Assembly: GCA_035341015.1 (NCBI GenBank)
Contig: DAOQUL010000093.1
Span: 1-12,798, forward strand
Reading direction: 5' to 3'
DNA length: 12,798 bases
Source of the DNA: JAKQIM01 sp029557965
GTDB taxonomy: Bacteria > Chloroflexota > Anaerolineae > Anaerolineales > UBA4823
The notes beneath the pieces are model-generated. The model had not been told where the DNA came from, did not search any database, and was given only the letters and a program-made list of their open reading frames with translations. This document shows, one piece after another, positions 1 to 9,845 of this stretch (its first letter is position 1; the number at the start of each line of letters is the position of its first letter). The translations under genes were made by a program, and so were the position numbers.

Positions 1-158
1 GCCTGGAAGTCATCGACGATATTGACCGTAACCAGGTCTTCTGGCGTGGCTGGGTGCACATCGGCCGCGCGGGCATTCAACACATGCAAGCCCAATGCGA
101 ATAAGATGCCTGCCAGTAGAATGGGCAGGTAAAGCTGGAATAATTTCGATCGTTTCAT
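1..158 (-). CDS. Exported protein of unknown function, N-terminal part only
   Basis: Fifty-two codons are visible before the gene runs off the left edge. The start ATG at 156-158 is preceded on the minus strand by TAAGGAG (165-171) with a 6-nt spacer, which fixes the start. The protein opens with MKRSK, a hydrophobic stretch (about residues 7-27) and a likely signal-peptidase site after an ARA motif (residues 29-31), so it is probably exported. The mature part begins ADVHPATPEDLVTVNIVDDF, which I cannot assign to a family. It lies downstream of the hybrid kinase gene on the same strand, but a terminator separates them, so it is probably its own transcription unit. The signal peptide is seen; the export and independent transcription are inferred. 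Confidence 0.7.
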   Translation of the reverse strand, partial: MKRSKLFQLYLPILLAGILFALGLHVLNARAADVHPATPEDLVTVNIVDDFQ

Positions 159-212
159 GCGTTTCTCCTTAGGGATCTGACCTGACTGATTTTGAGAGCA
201 GCTTGCAGCCGG

Positions 213-236
213 AAAGCGAGCGGCTTGCCTCGCTTT
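213..236 (-). repeat. Leader inverted repeat of the exported protein gene
   Basis: The arms AAAGCGAG (213-220) and CTCGCTTT (229-236) are perfectly complementary around an 8-nt loop. It sits about 55 nt upstream of the exported protein's start, so it would fold in the mRNA leader. No T tract follows on the minus strand, so it is not a standard terminator. It could be an operator or an mRNA-stability hairpin. Confidence 0.4.
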
Positions 237-277
237 TCTATCAAATTCATTCTATATAAATTGCCAGGGCAAGGCTT

Positions 278-317
278 GGAGAAAAGAGCAAGCTCTATGG
301 ACGATTCATAGAGCTTG
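278..317 (-). terminator. Rho-independent terminator of the hybrid kinase operon
   Basis: The arms CAAGCTCTATG (289-299) and CATAGAGCTTG (307-317) form a perfect 11-bp stem around a 7-nt loop. On the minus strand the stem is followed by CTCTTTTCTCC, a pyrimidine- and T-rich tail. It lies about 45 bp past the stop codon of the hybrid kinase and has no T tract on the plus side, so it reads as a one-way terminator. Confidence 0.75.
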
Positions 318-361
318 TGAAGAAAAAAAGAGAAAAACGGAGCGTTAATGGCCCGATGACA

Positions 362-3919
<3,558 letters not shown>

Positions 3920-3920
3920 G

Positions 3921-4907
3921 TTACTTTGCCAGCAAACCCAGGGGGCCGAGGGGGTCCAATAAGGTTTCCAGCGCCGGGTAGGGGATGAGCACCGTTTGGG
4001 GTCCGGCGGCGTAGGGCGCCACCTGGTACTCGTCGAAGGTGATCAGCAGGCCGAGGGAGGTCACATTCCAGGCCTGGTAGTTCTCAGGCTGGGGGGCAGC
4101 GCCGGTGGTGGCGTAATCGGGGAAGAGCATATCCTGGCGCTGGCGGAGATCATTGATGCAGTAATCGGCCACGCTTTGCACGGCATCGATGCCGGGGCGG
4201 AACAAATCGGCCAGGGCCAGGGTGCGGCCGGTTGTCAGGTCGTAATTGAGCGTGGTGTGGTATTGGCTGGGGTGTGCGCCGCCTGTGTAAGCGCTTGTTT
4301 CAAAGTATATGGATAAAATGTCGTGCCCGCCCTGGAAGATCACCTGCTCTGGCGCTAAGATGCTGGGGCTGTTGGCAAAGATGATCCCGGGTTGAACCGG
4401 CAGGTCTCCGGCTGCGCTGGCCACCTGGTAGCTCATCTGTGCCATGCCGCCGTGCGCCAGCAGCTTATCTTGAAAGGCCTGCCCGAGCAATCCTTGATAG
4501 GCGGCGACCTGGCCCTCTACAAAGGACTGCACAGCCTGGTTGAAGGGTTCAAACTCGCCTTCGGGCGTGCTTTGGATGAAAGGCGCGGTTACGATCAGCG
4601 TGTACTGCTGTTCTGGCTGGCTGGCGTCGATCTGTTGGGGGATGAGCTGCCAGGCCGAGGTGGGCAGGCCGCCCTGGCCGATATCAGGCAAGAAGATCTG
4701 CTCGGTGGGGGCGGGGTAATTTTGCTGGGCAGGGTTACTGCCCTCTGCGCTGCGCGCTACGATGGGCAGGGCAATGTGCTCCACCGGGGCCGGTTCGCCC
4801 GCATCGACGGGTTGTTGTTCGACCGATTCTTCAGGAAAGTCTGCTGTGCACCCGGCCAAAACCAGGGCCAAAAGCAGGATGAAACGGGCGGCGGGTTGAA
4901 ATCTCAT
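3921..4907 (-). CDS. DUF4163/DUF3298 (RsiV/PdaC-like) lipoprotein
   Basis: The 328-residue product starts with a lipoprotein signal: a hydrophobic run, then LVLAGC, with lipidation at Cys20. A Pro/Glu-rich linker follows (to about residue 75). The rest fits the DUF4163-DUF3298 pair known from the Bacillus anti-sigma factor RsiV and the deacetylase PdaC. Supporting segments are the YFETSAYTGGAHP stretch, then NYDLTTGRTLALADLF, and a C-terminal segment with LLITFDEYQVAPYAAGPQ typical of DUF3298. There is no deacetylase domain and no cytosolic anti-sigma segment, so it is a stand-alone surface copy that may bind a cell-wall or extracellular ligand. The start is fixed by AAGGAGGA (4914-4921), six bases upstream. 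It sits between the propeller lipoprotein and the hybrid kinase on the same strand. The family call is fairly sure; its role here is not known. Confidence 0.8.
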   Translation of the reverse strand: MRFQPAARFILLLALVLAGCTADFPEESVEQQPVDAGEPAPVEHIALPIVARSAEGSNPAQQNYPAPTEQIFLPDIGQGGLPTSAWQLIPQQIDASQPEQQYTLIVTAPFIQSTPEGEFEPFNQAVQSFVEGQVAAYQGLLGQAFQDKLLAHGGMAQMSYQVASAAGDLPVQPGIIFANSPSILAPEQVIFQGGHDILSIYFETSAYTGGAHPSQYHTTLNYDLTTGRTLALADLFRPGIDAVQSVADYCINDLRQRQDMLFPDYATTGAAPQPENYQAWNVTSLGLLITFDEYQVAPYAAGPQTVLIPYPALETLLDPLGPLGLLAK

Positions 4908-4913
4908 TGGTTA

Positions 4914-4921
4914 TCCTCCTT
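4914..4921 (-). promoter_or_regulatory. Strong ribosome-binding site of the DUF3298 lipoprotein
   Basis: AAGGAGGA on the minus strand, six bases before the ATG at 4907, is a near-perfect anti-16S match and decides the start. The kinase gene immediately downstream has no comparable site, which supports coupling to this well-translated gene. Confidence 0.8.
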
Positions 4922-4986
4922 GCCAATCGATGCTGCGAGAGAACTTGCGGCGCGGGTCAAAACCAGGCTTGCAGTGAAGGCTTTGT

Positions 4987-7146
4987 TCATGGCGCTGGCG
5001 GGTGATGCAGCGCTGGCGGGTGAGGCAGCGCTGGCATGTGCTGTAAACCGGCGGAAGTGGCCAGCCAAAGGCTGCCAGAAGGGTCAAAAGCAATCTCCGA
5101 GACCCAATTATCGGCCAGACCGCTGTTGGTGGTGGTGAACTGCTGCCAGGCATCGCCGGAGTAGCGTACCAGGCCATCCACGCAGATGGCTTCGAAGCCG
5201 CATAGCTTCAACGTCGTCAGCCAGGTGCTGCCATCAGGGGCGAAGTAGATCTCGCCGAATCCGGCGGCTTCGCCCAACAGGCCGTCAGGCGCATTGAGCT
5301 TGTGCCAACTGCCATCGGGGCGGTAGATGGCCAGGTGGCCGGAAGTACCGGCAACCCAGATATCACCGTTGGGGGCCAGGGCGATGCCCTGCGGAGGTAC
5401 GCCGGCGATGATGCCCTCTTCCACCAGTGTCCAGGCCTGGGTGCCCAGGTCAAAGCGCAGGGCCTGGCCGGGAAAGAAGTTGGAGTAAGCGGTGCTGCCC
5501 CAGACGGCCTGGCGCTGCGGGTCGAAGACCAGGTTACCCAGGTAAACCACCCTTTCGGGAACAGGGGTGTAGCGCCAGCCTTGGGCGGGGGTGTACTGGC
5601 TGATGCCGGCGGGGTTAGCCGCCACGATCAGGCCGTCGGGGCCGACCACAAAGCTGCCCACGCCTCCTTCCAGGGCCGGGTCGAGGGGCACGGTTTGCCA
5701 GACGCCGTTGTAGCCGGCAAACCCACCGCTTTCTACGATCCACAGGCTGCCATCGGGGGCGGTGGGCCACAGAGTTTGCCTGCCCGTCCAGGGGTAGGCA
5801 GCCTGGATGGCCTGGCGCTGATCGGCAAAGTATTCGATCCGCTGGCCGTTAATGCGGCTGATTGTTTCACCGGTGCGTAGCCAGAGCGAGCCATCTGCGT
5901 TGACGGCTGCATCCGTCACCCAGCGCGCTGGCAGTGCACCGGGCACCTGGCGTGATTCGGCCTGGCCTTCGACCATCTCGAAGAGGCCGTTTTCGCCGCC
6001 GAACCAGGCCTCGTTTTGGCCATCAAAGGCCAGGCCCTGGTAGTGGTCGTATTGGCTTTGTGAAAATATGGGTGAGAGGCTGTCTACCGCTAACACAAAA
6101 AGCCCCTCGCGCCCGGCTACCCACAGCATCCCCTGCGGGTCGAAAGCCATCTGGCGCGCATCCCAGGCCGCCGCCGACTGCCACTGCCCGGCGCCCGGTG
6201 CCAGCCAACTGACACCGCGCCGCCCGGCGGCGTAGATGGTGCCATCCGGGCCAAGCGCCAGCGTGCCAAAGGCGTAGCCATCCAGGCCGCGGTCGTTTTG
6301 GAAGCCGTCTGCGCCGTGATCGAGGCCATAATGGGCCCATTTTCCTGCCGCCTCACGGTAAGAGACCCCGCCGGAGGTCGGTTCGTTGCCATAGATGCCC
6401 GTGGCAACCCACAGGGTGCCGTTGGCATCCAGGGCTAGGTCGTTGACCTGGTTGCTGAGCAAGGCATCGGGGGCTTCGTAATGCTGCCAGGTGTTGGCCT
6501 GCCAATCGCCGCGCGCCAGCCCACCGCCAGAAGCCATGATCTCATCGCCAAAGCCGCCCATATCCATGGCCTGGTCTTGGCCGACCCAGAGCGTGGTACC
6601 ATCCTCAACCAGCACGCAGCGCAGGGGTGCGTCGTAGACGAAGCCCATTTGTTTGGGGAGCATGTGACGCCATTGGGTACCATCCCAAATCGCCAGGCCG
6701 GCATCCCCGGCGGCGTATAGCAGGCCGCCGGCCGGGTCAAAGGCCAGGTCGTTGACGGTGAGCAGGGGGAAACCAGTGGCCTGCGTATGGCGCACGGCTG
6801 CCAGGGTCTGCGGATCCCACTGTACCAGGCCGCCGCCCTGTGAGCCCGCCCACATGAACTGTCCATCCCAAAGCAGGACGGTGACGGCAGAGGGGGAATC
6901 GTAGAGCGGCCAAAGGTCAGCGCGGTTGGACGGTTGGAGCAAGAATCCGGTGGGGACGGTCTCGGGTGGGGGTGGAGCAGCAGGAGACGGGGTGGATTGA
7001 GCGGCTTGGGAAACGGGAGGCTGGGCAGCCTCGGTAACAACAAAAGGGGTGTTTTGAGCAGAGCGAGGGGCGGTGGGAACCACAGCGCTGCAGGCCAGCG
7101 CCAGGAGGGCGAGCAAGGCGAGAAGCCAATATAATTTATCTTGCAT
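4987..7146 (-). CDS. Lipoprotein with two-component-regulator-type beta-propeller repeats
   Basis: The 719-residue protein has a lipoprotein signal (hydrophobic run ending ALAC, Cys19) and a Pro/Ala/Thr-rich spacer to about residue 70. The remainder is built of repeats of the form 'D-x-x-G-x-(L/I/T)-W-(V/L)-A-T/G-x-x-G-(L/G)', for example TLWVATGIYGN, MLWVAGREGLF, DIWVAGTSGHLAIY and SLWLATSAGLQHM. These match the Reg_prop/NHL-type blades that form the periplasmic sensor of Bacteroidetes hybrid two-component systems. The propeller is free-standing here, with no kinase or membrane helix after it. The length would suit one or two propellers. The ATG is preceded by GGAG at a 7-nt distance. The last residues (PALPHPPALHHPPAP) come from an 18-bp tandem repeat. 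It precedes the DUF3298 lipoprotein and the hybrid kinase on the same strand, so a sensory role is plausible but unproven. Confidence 0.85.
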   Translation of the reverse strand: MQDKLYWLLALLALLALACSAVVPTAPRSAQNTPFVVTEAAQPPVSQAAQSTPSPAAPPPPETVPTGFLLQPSNRADLWPLYDSPSAVTVLLWDGQFMWAGSQGGGLVQWDPQTLAAVRHTQATGFPLLTVNDLAFDPAGGLLYAAGDAGLAIWDGTQWRHMLPKQMGFVYDAPLRCVLVEDGTTLWVGQDQAMDMGGFGDEIMASGGGLARGDWQANTWQHYEAPDALLSNQVNDLALDANGTLWVATGIYGNEPTSGGVSYREAAGKWAHYGLDHGADGFQNDRGLDGYAFGTLALGPDGTIYAAGRRGVSWLAPGAGQWQSAAAWDARQMAFDPQGMLWVAGREGLFVLAVDSLSPIFSQSQYDHYQGLAFDGQNEAWFGGENGLFEMVEGQAESRQVPGALPARWVTDAAVNADGSLWLRTGETISRINGQRIEYFADQRQAIQAAYPWTGRQTLWPTAPDGSLWIVESGGFAGYNGVWQTVPLDPALEGGVGSFVVGPDGLIVAANPAGISQYTPAQGWRYTPVPERVVYLGNLVFDPQRQAVWGSTAYSNFFPGQALRFDLGTQAWTLVEEGIIAGVPPQGIALAPNGDIWVAGTSGHLAIYRPDGSWHKLNAPDGLLGEAAGFGEIYFAPDGSTWLTTLKLCGFEAICVDGLVRYSGDAWQQFTTTNSGLADNWVSEIAFDPSGSLWLATSAGLQHMPALPHPPALHHPPAP
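4992..5036 (-). repeat. 18-bp tandem repeat at the 3' end of the propeller gene
   Basis: Two full units (4992-5009 and 5010-5027) and a half unit (5028-5036) of GCGCTGGCGGGTGAKGCA differ at only one position. Translated on the minus strand they give a Pro/Ala/His-rich six-residue period as the last residues before the stop. This looks like a recent local expansion at the gene end that moved or extended the C-terminus; it should not affect the propeller fold. Confidence 0.75.
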
Positions 7147-7171
7147 TCGTAAACTCCAAAAGTAAAATATA

Positions 7172-7645
7172 TTACTTTATGGCCGCCACCTGCCCGTTGG
7201 TCATGCGCACCAGCTCAGCCGGGGTCAGCTTGAATACGGCGTGTGGGGTGCCGGCCGCGGCCCATACCTCGCTATACTGGAGCAGATCTTGGTCTATGAA
7301 GGTAGACAGTGCTTCTGCATGCCCTACCGGCGGCACGCCGCCGATCACAAAGCCTGTGCGCTGGCGTACGAAGTCGGCATCGGCCTTGCCTACCGGCTCG
7401 CCCAGCAGCGCCGCCAGCTTGCCCTCATCCACCCGGTTGGTGCCGCTGGCCTCAACCAGCACCGGGCGGTTGCTGTGCAGGGTGCGGAAGACCAGCGATT
7501 TGACGATCTGCCCGACCGTGCAGCCGATGGCCTGGGCAGCCTCTTGCGCCGTGCGGGTTGAATCGGGCAGCTCCACTACATCCAGGGTCAGGCCCAGGGC
7601 TTGCAGGGCGGCCTGTACTTTTTGGGCGCTGGCGCTGAGTGCCAT
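7172..7645 (-). CDS. YbaK/EbsC-family aminoacyl-tRNA deacylase-like protein
   Basis: From the ATG at 7643-7645 the protein is 157 residues, the usual length for the YbaK/ProX editing family, whose members hydrolyse mischarged tRNAs such as Cys- or Ala-tRNA(Pro). Family marks are GCTVGQIVKSLVF (with the conserved Lys49), GTNRVDEGKLAALLG and GFVIGGVPPVGH (about residues 98-109). I use the inner ATG rather than the possible start at 7684, because the extra 13 residues lie inside the CorA gene and look unlike the family. The start is 7 bp beyond the CorA stop, with only a weak ribosome site, so coupling to CorA is likely. It is followed 25 bp later by the propeller gene. The substrate tRNA cannot be told from sequence. 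Confidence 0.88.
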   Translation of the reverse strand: MALSASAQKVQAALQALGLTLDVVELPDSTRTAQEAAQAIGCTVGQIVKSLVFRTLHSNRPVLVEASGTNRVDEGKLAALLGEPVGKADADFVRQRTGFVIGGVPPVGHAEALSTFIDQDLLQYSEVWAAAGTPHAVFKLTPAELVRMTNGQVAAIK

Positions 7646-7652
7646 ATGGGTT

Positions 7653-8633
7653 TTACATCCATTTCCGCCTGCGGAACCAGGCAAACATGAGTGTTGGTGT
7701 GACCAGCAGAAAGATCAACATGCCGATGAAAACAGGCGTTGTCATAAAGGCTGTGATGGGTTTTTCTGGCAAGAAAAAATTCATGCCAAAGAAACCTGCC
7801 ACAAAAGAGAGCGGCATGAAGAGGGTGGTGATGATGGTCAGGGTTTTCATCACCTCGTTCATGCGGTTGTTGACCACAGACAGGTAAGTGTCGAGAACGC
7901 CGCCGACCAGGTCGCGCAGGCTTTCAGAGATGTCGTGCAGGCGCACCAGGTGATCATAGACATCGCGGAAGTAAACCTGGTCTTTGGCATCTACCACGGC
8001 ATAATCGTCGCGGGCCAGCTTGTTCATCACCTCGCGCAAGGGCGACATCATGCGGCGCAGGTGCAGGGCGGCCCGTTTGAGGGTGAAGATGCGCTGTACC
8101 ATGCTGGGGCTGGGGTTGTTGAAAACCTGGTCTTCCACCAGCTCGATTTCCTCATCCATTTCTTCAACCACCTGCATGTAGTCGGCGGTCAGCTCGTCGG
8201 TCAGCCGGTACATGATGTGGTCGGCGCCGTGGTGGAAGGTGCGGTCGTCGCGGTAACTGGCATTCCAAACCCGGTCTAGCGAAGGGATGGTCAGGTCGTG
8301 ATGGGTGACGATGAAGTTCTTGCCCAAGAAGACATCCAATTCGGGGGCGTCGATGTCTCCGCTGGTGTGGTGAAAATTGATATCTCGCAGGACGATGTAG
8401 AGGTAGTTTTCCCAATCGTCAATTTTGGGCACGTGGGTCTCGCACAGGGCATCATCCACTGCCAGGGGGTGAAAGCCGAAGGTCTTGAGCAAGATCGGTT
8501 CGCATGCTGCGGGCTCTTCGCCCGAAAAGTCCAGCCACACCAGGCCCTGGGGGTCTTGCAGGGCGTCTTTCAGTCGTTCCACCGGCCAGGCGTTCTGCAG
8601 CTCGCCCTGGCTGTAGTAATGTAAGCGGATCAT
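7653..8633 (-). CDS. corA: CorA-family magnesium/cobalt transporter
   Basis: The 326-residue protein matches the CorA channel. It has a large cytosolic N-terminal domain (including DDWENYLYIVLRDINF) and a long helical stalk with many acidic residues. Two membrane helices follow near the C-terminus: about 262-285, ending in the signature GMNF (283-286), and about 300-320. A basic tail, RRRKWM, ends the protein. CorA pentamers pass Mg2+, and sometimes Co2+ or Ni2+, across the inner membrane. The start at 8631-8633 is set by GGAGGA six bases upstream; a longer reading from 8672 would run through the rplS terminator and is rejected. It lies between rplS and the YbaK-like gene on the same strand. 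Confidence 0.93.
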   Translation of the reverse strand: MIRLHYYSQGELQNAWPVERLKDALQDPQGLVWLDFSGEEPAACEPILLKTFGFHPLAVDDALCETHVPKIDDWENYLYIVLRDINFHHTSGDIDAPELDVFLGKNFIVTHHDLTIPSLDRVWNASYRDDRTFHHGADHIMYRLTDELTADYMQVVEEMDEEIELVEDQVFNNPSPSMVQRIFTLKRAALHLRRMMSPLREVMNKLARDDYAVVDAKDQVYFRDVYDHLVRLHDISESLRDLVGGVLDTYLSVVNNRMNEVMKTLTIITTLFMPLSFVAGFFGMNFFLPEKPITAFMTTPVFIGMLIFLLVTPTLMFAWFRRRKWM

Positions 8634-8639
8634 AGGCCG

Positions 8640-8645
8640 TCCTCC
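8640..8645 (-). promoter_or_regulatory. Ribosome-binding site fixing the corA start
   Basis: GGAGGA on the minus strand, six bases from the ATG at 8633, decides between this start and the upstream ATG at 8672, which lies within the terminator hairpin of rplS. Confidence 0.8.
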
Positions 8646-8656
8646 ATCGTTAAAGC

Positions 8657-8688
8657 AAAAGGGGTGCAGCAATAAATAACTGCACCCC
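8657..8688 (-). terminator. Rho-independent terminator of rplS
   Basis: The arms GGGGTGCAG (8661-8669) and CTGCACCCC (8680-8688) form a perfect 9-bp GC-rich stem with a 10-nt AT-rich loop. On the minus strand the stem is followed by TTTTGCTTTAA. It starts 24 bp past the rplS stop and ends just before the corA ribosome site, so it separates the two genes unless read-through occurs. Confidence 0.85.
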
Positions 8689-8711
8689 GATTAAACCAGA
8701 TATCGCAGAAA

Positions 8712-9062
8712 TTAGGAAGTGAATTTCTGCTTGAGGCGGGCTTCTTTGCCAGTGCGATCGCGCAGGAAATAGAGCTTAGCGCGGCGCACATGGGCATGGC
8801 GCAGCACCACAACCTTCTCTACGCGCGGAGAGCGGGTGAGGAAGGTGCGCTCGACGCCGATGCCGTTGCTGGCTACACGGCGGACGGTGAAGCTGGCGTT
8901 ATTGGCGCCACCGCGTTCGCCGATCACGGTGCCTTTGAACTCCTGGATACGCTCAGTGTTGCCTTCTTTAATGCGAAGATGGACATTGACCATATCGCCA
9001 GGGTTCAACTGCGGGATATTGGGATTTACGGGGGCCTCAAGGGCCTTGAATACGTCTGTCAT
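8712..9062 (-). CDS. rplS: 50S ribosomal protein L19
   Basis: The 116-residue protein is L19, which sits at the 30S-50S interface. Diagnostic segments are PGDMVNVHLRIKEGNTERIQ, EFKGTVIGERG, then SFTVRRVASNGIGVERTF, and a basic C-terminal end with HAHVRRAKLYFLRDRTGKEAR. The length is typical. The start is the ATG at 9060-9062, with AAAGG about nine bases upstream; the ORF stays open further upstream but that part is leader and promoter. Transcription probably starts near 9108 from an extended -10 promoter and ends at the 8657-8688 terminator, so it seems to be a single-gene unit. In many bacteria rplS directly follows trmD; here the two are about 2.8 kb apart. Confidence 0.96.
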   Translation of the reverse strand: MTDVFKALEAPVNPNIPQLNPGDMVNVHLRIKEGNTERIQEFKGTVIGERGGANNASFTVRRVASNGIGVERTFLTRSPRVEKVVVLRHAHVRRAKLYFLRDRTGKEARLKQKFTS

Positions 9063-9108
9063 GGCGTTCAACCTTTCGTCAAAATAAAACCGCCAAAGGC
9101 GGCGCGGT
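9062..9108 (-). promoter_or_regulatory. rplS leader with GC hairpin and U-rich tail
   Basis: The predicted leader is about 46 nt. CCGCC-UUU-GGCGG (9090-9102) folds as a five-pair hairpin and is followed directly by UUUUAUUUUG, a terminator- or attenuator-like arrangement just ahead of the ribosome site. ACCGC at the very 5' end (9104-9108) could alternatively pair with GCGGU (9089-9093), giving two exclusive folds. Regulation by L19 itself or by attenuation is an inference. Confidence 0.4.
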
Positions 9109-9113
9109 CGCAG

Positions 9114-9142
9114 ATTATAACACGGCATCTGAAATTTGGGAA
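9114..9142 (-). promoter_or_regulatory. rplS promoter
   Basis: On the minus strand a perfect TATAAT (9114-9119) is preceded by TG one base upstream (extended -10). A TTCCCA -35-like box (9137-9142) lies 17 bp further back, matching TTGACA at four of six positions. The likely transcription start is A9108, 46 nt before the rplS ATG. Confidence 0.65.
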
Positions 9143-9163
9143 GAAGAAAATAATTCCTTCTGG

Positions 9164-9179
9164 TGATACAATAGCCGCT
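9164..9179 (+). promoter_or_regulatory. Extended -10 promoter of the HAD gene, apparently leaderless
   Basis: TGATACAAT (9164-9172) is a TGn-TACAAT extended -10 element with no clear -35. The expected start of transcription, six to eight bases downstream, falls at or next to the A of the ATG at 9180. There is no Shine-Dalgarno sequence in the interval, so the mRNA may be leaderless. Confidence 0.45.
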
Positions 9180-9845
9180 ATGAAAATGCCCGCTTCTCCT
9201 TCTCGTTTGCCAGCCATCATCTTCGATTTCGGCGGCGTTTTGCTGGATTGGAACCCGCGTCACCTGTACCGCAAGTTTTTCCCGGGTGATGAGGCGGCCA
9301 TGGAACGCTTCCTGGCCGAGATCGGCTTCAATGAATGGAATTACCAGCAAGATGCGGGCCGCCCCTTTTCGGTGGCAGTGGCTGATCTGTGCGCCCGCTA
9401 CCCGCAGTACTGTGATTTGATCCGGGCGTACGATGAACGTTACCTGGAATCACTCAACGGCGCGATCCCCGGAACGGTGGACATCTTGCTCCGCTTGCGG
9501 ATGGGGGGCTTTCCATTGTATGCACTCAGCAATTGGTCGGCCGAAAAATTTCAATTGGCGCGCCCTCAGTACGAATTCTTTGACTGGTTCCAGGGCATTC
9601 TGATCTCAGGGGCGGTGGGATTGGCCAAGCCCGATGCGCGTATTTTCCAGATGCTCCTGCTGCAAGTGGGTCGCCCGGCAGGGCAATGCTTGCTGATCGA
9701 CGATTCGTTGGTCAATGTCACCGCCGCCCAAAGTTTGGGCTTTCAAGCCATCCACTTCCAGGATCCGGCACAACTGGTGGGTGATCTGGACCGGCTTGGG
9801 CTGCTGCCTGCGATCGATTCACCGCATGCGGCTGCGTTTCAATAA
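9180..9845 (+). CDS. HAD-superfamily (subfamily IA) phosphatase
   Basis: The 221-residue protein has all four HAD motifs. Motif I is FDFGGVLLD with nucleophile Asp16; Gly18 stands where many phosphatases have a second Asp, as in the YihX-like branch. Motif II is ALSNW (Ser117), motif III is GLAKPD (Lys150), and motif IV is LIDDS (Asp174/Asp175). An alpha-helical cap lies between motifs I and II (about residues 25-95). YihX-type members remove phosphate from sugar phosphates such as glucose-1-phosphate, but the substrate here is unknown. The ORF is open upstream to 8790, but that part is antisense to rplS, so I place the start at 9180; ATG 9186 is an alternative. It is the only plus-strand gene, divergent from rplS, and its last 27 bp overlap the end of the pseudouridine synthase gene. 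Confidence 0.9.
   Translation: MKMPASPSRLPAIIFDFGGVLLDWNPRHLYRKFFPGDEAAMERFLAEIGFNEWNYQQDAGRPFSVAVADLCARYPQYCDLIRAYDERYLESLNGAIPGTVDILLRLRMGGFPLYALSNWSAEKFQLARPQYEFFDWFQGILISGAVGLAKPDARIFQMLLLQVGRPAGQCLLIDDSLVNVTAAQSLGFQAIHFQDPAQLVGDLDRLGLLPAIDSPHAAAFQ

Larger units (their letters stand above)
159..361. other. Intergenic spacer with terminator and leader hairpin
   Basis: This is the longest non-coding stretch in the window (203 bp). It carries the terminator of the hybrid kinase gene (278-317), an AT-rich box around 250-262 that could be a promoter for the exported protein, and a perfect 8-bp inverted repeat at 213-236 in what would be the leader of that gene. No convincing -35/-10 pair with normal spacing was found. 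No small ORF with a ribosome-binding site is apparent. Confidence 0.6.

Noticed and set aside
4392..5138. Plus-strand open frame (248 codons) opposite the lipoprotein genes
   Set aside because: It mirrors the DUF3298 lipoprotein and the end of the propeller gene. No domain or ribosome site was seen, and the predicted protein reads as low-complexity Gly/Ala/Leu.
4911..5177. Minus-strand open frame (88 codons) between the propeller and DUF3298 genes
   Set aside because: It overlaps the end of the propeller gene in another frame, has a composition of runs of Arg, Pro and Ser, and no ribosome site.
7159..7178. AAAGTAA/TTACTTT inverted repeat at the end of the YbaK-like gene
   Set aside because: It is AT-only apart from one G:C pair, includes the stop codon and lacks a T-tract context; too weak for a terminator and common by chance.
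7179..8279. Long plus-strand open frame (366 codons)
   Set aside because: It is antisense to the YbaK-like gene and corA, both firmly identified by family motifs. It has no ribosome site, no recognisable domain and unusual Ala/His/Val-rich composition typical of shadow frames.
8790..9179. N-terminal extension of the HAD protein
   Set aside because: The frame stays open upstream of 9180, but this stretch is antisense to rplS and its promoter, and the HAD fold starts properly at MKMPASPSRLPAIIFDFGG.
9063..9350. N-terminal extension of rplS
   Set aside because: The open frame runs through the promoter, leader and the start of the HAD gene; L19 begins at MTDVFK and has normal length from there.
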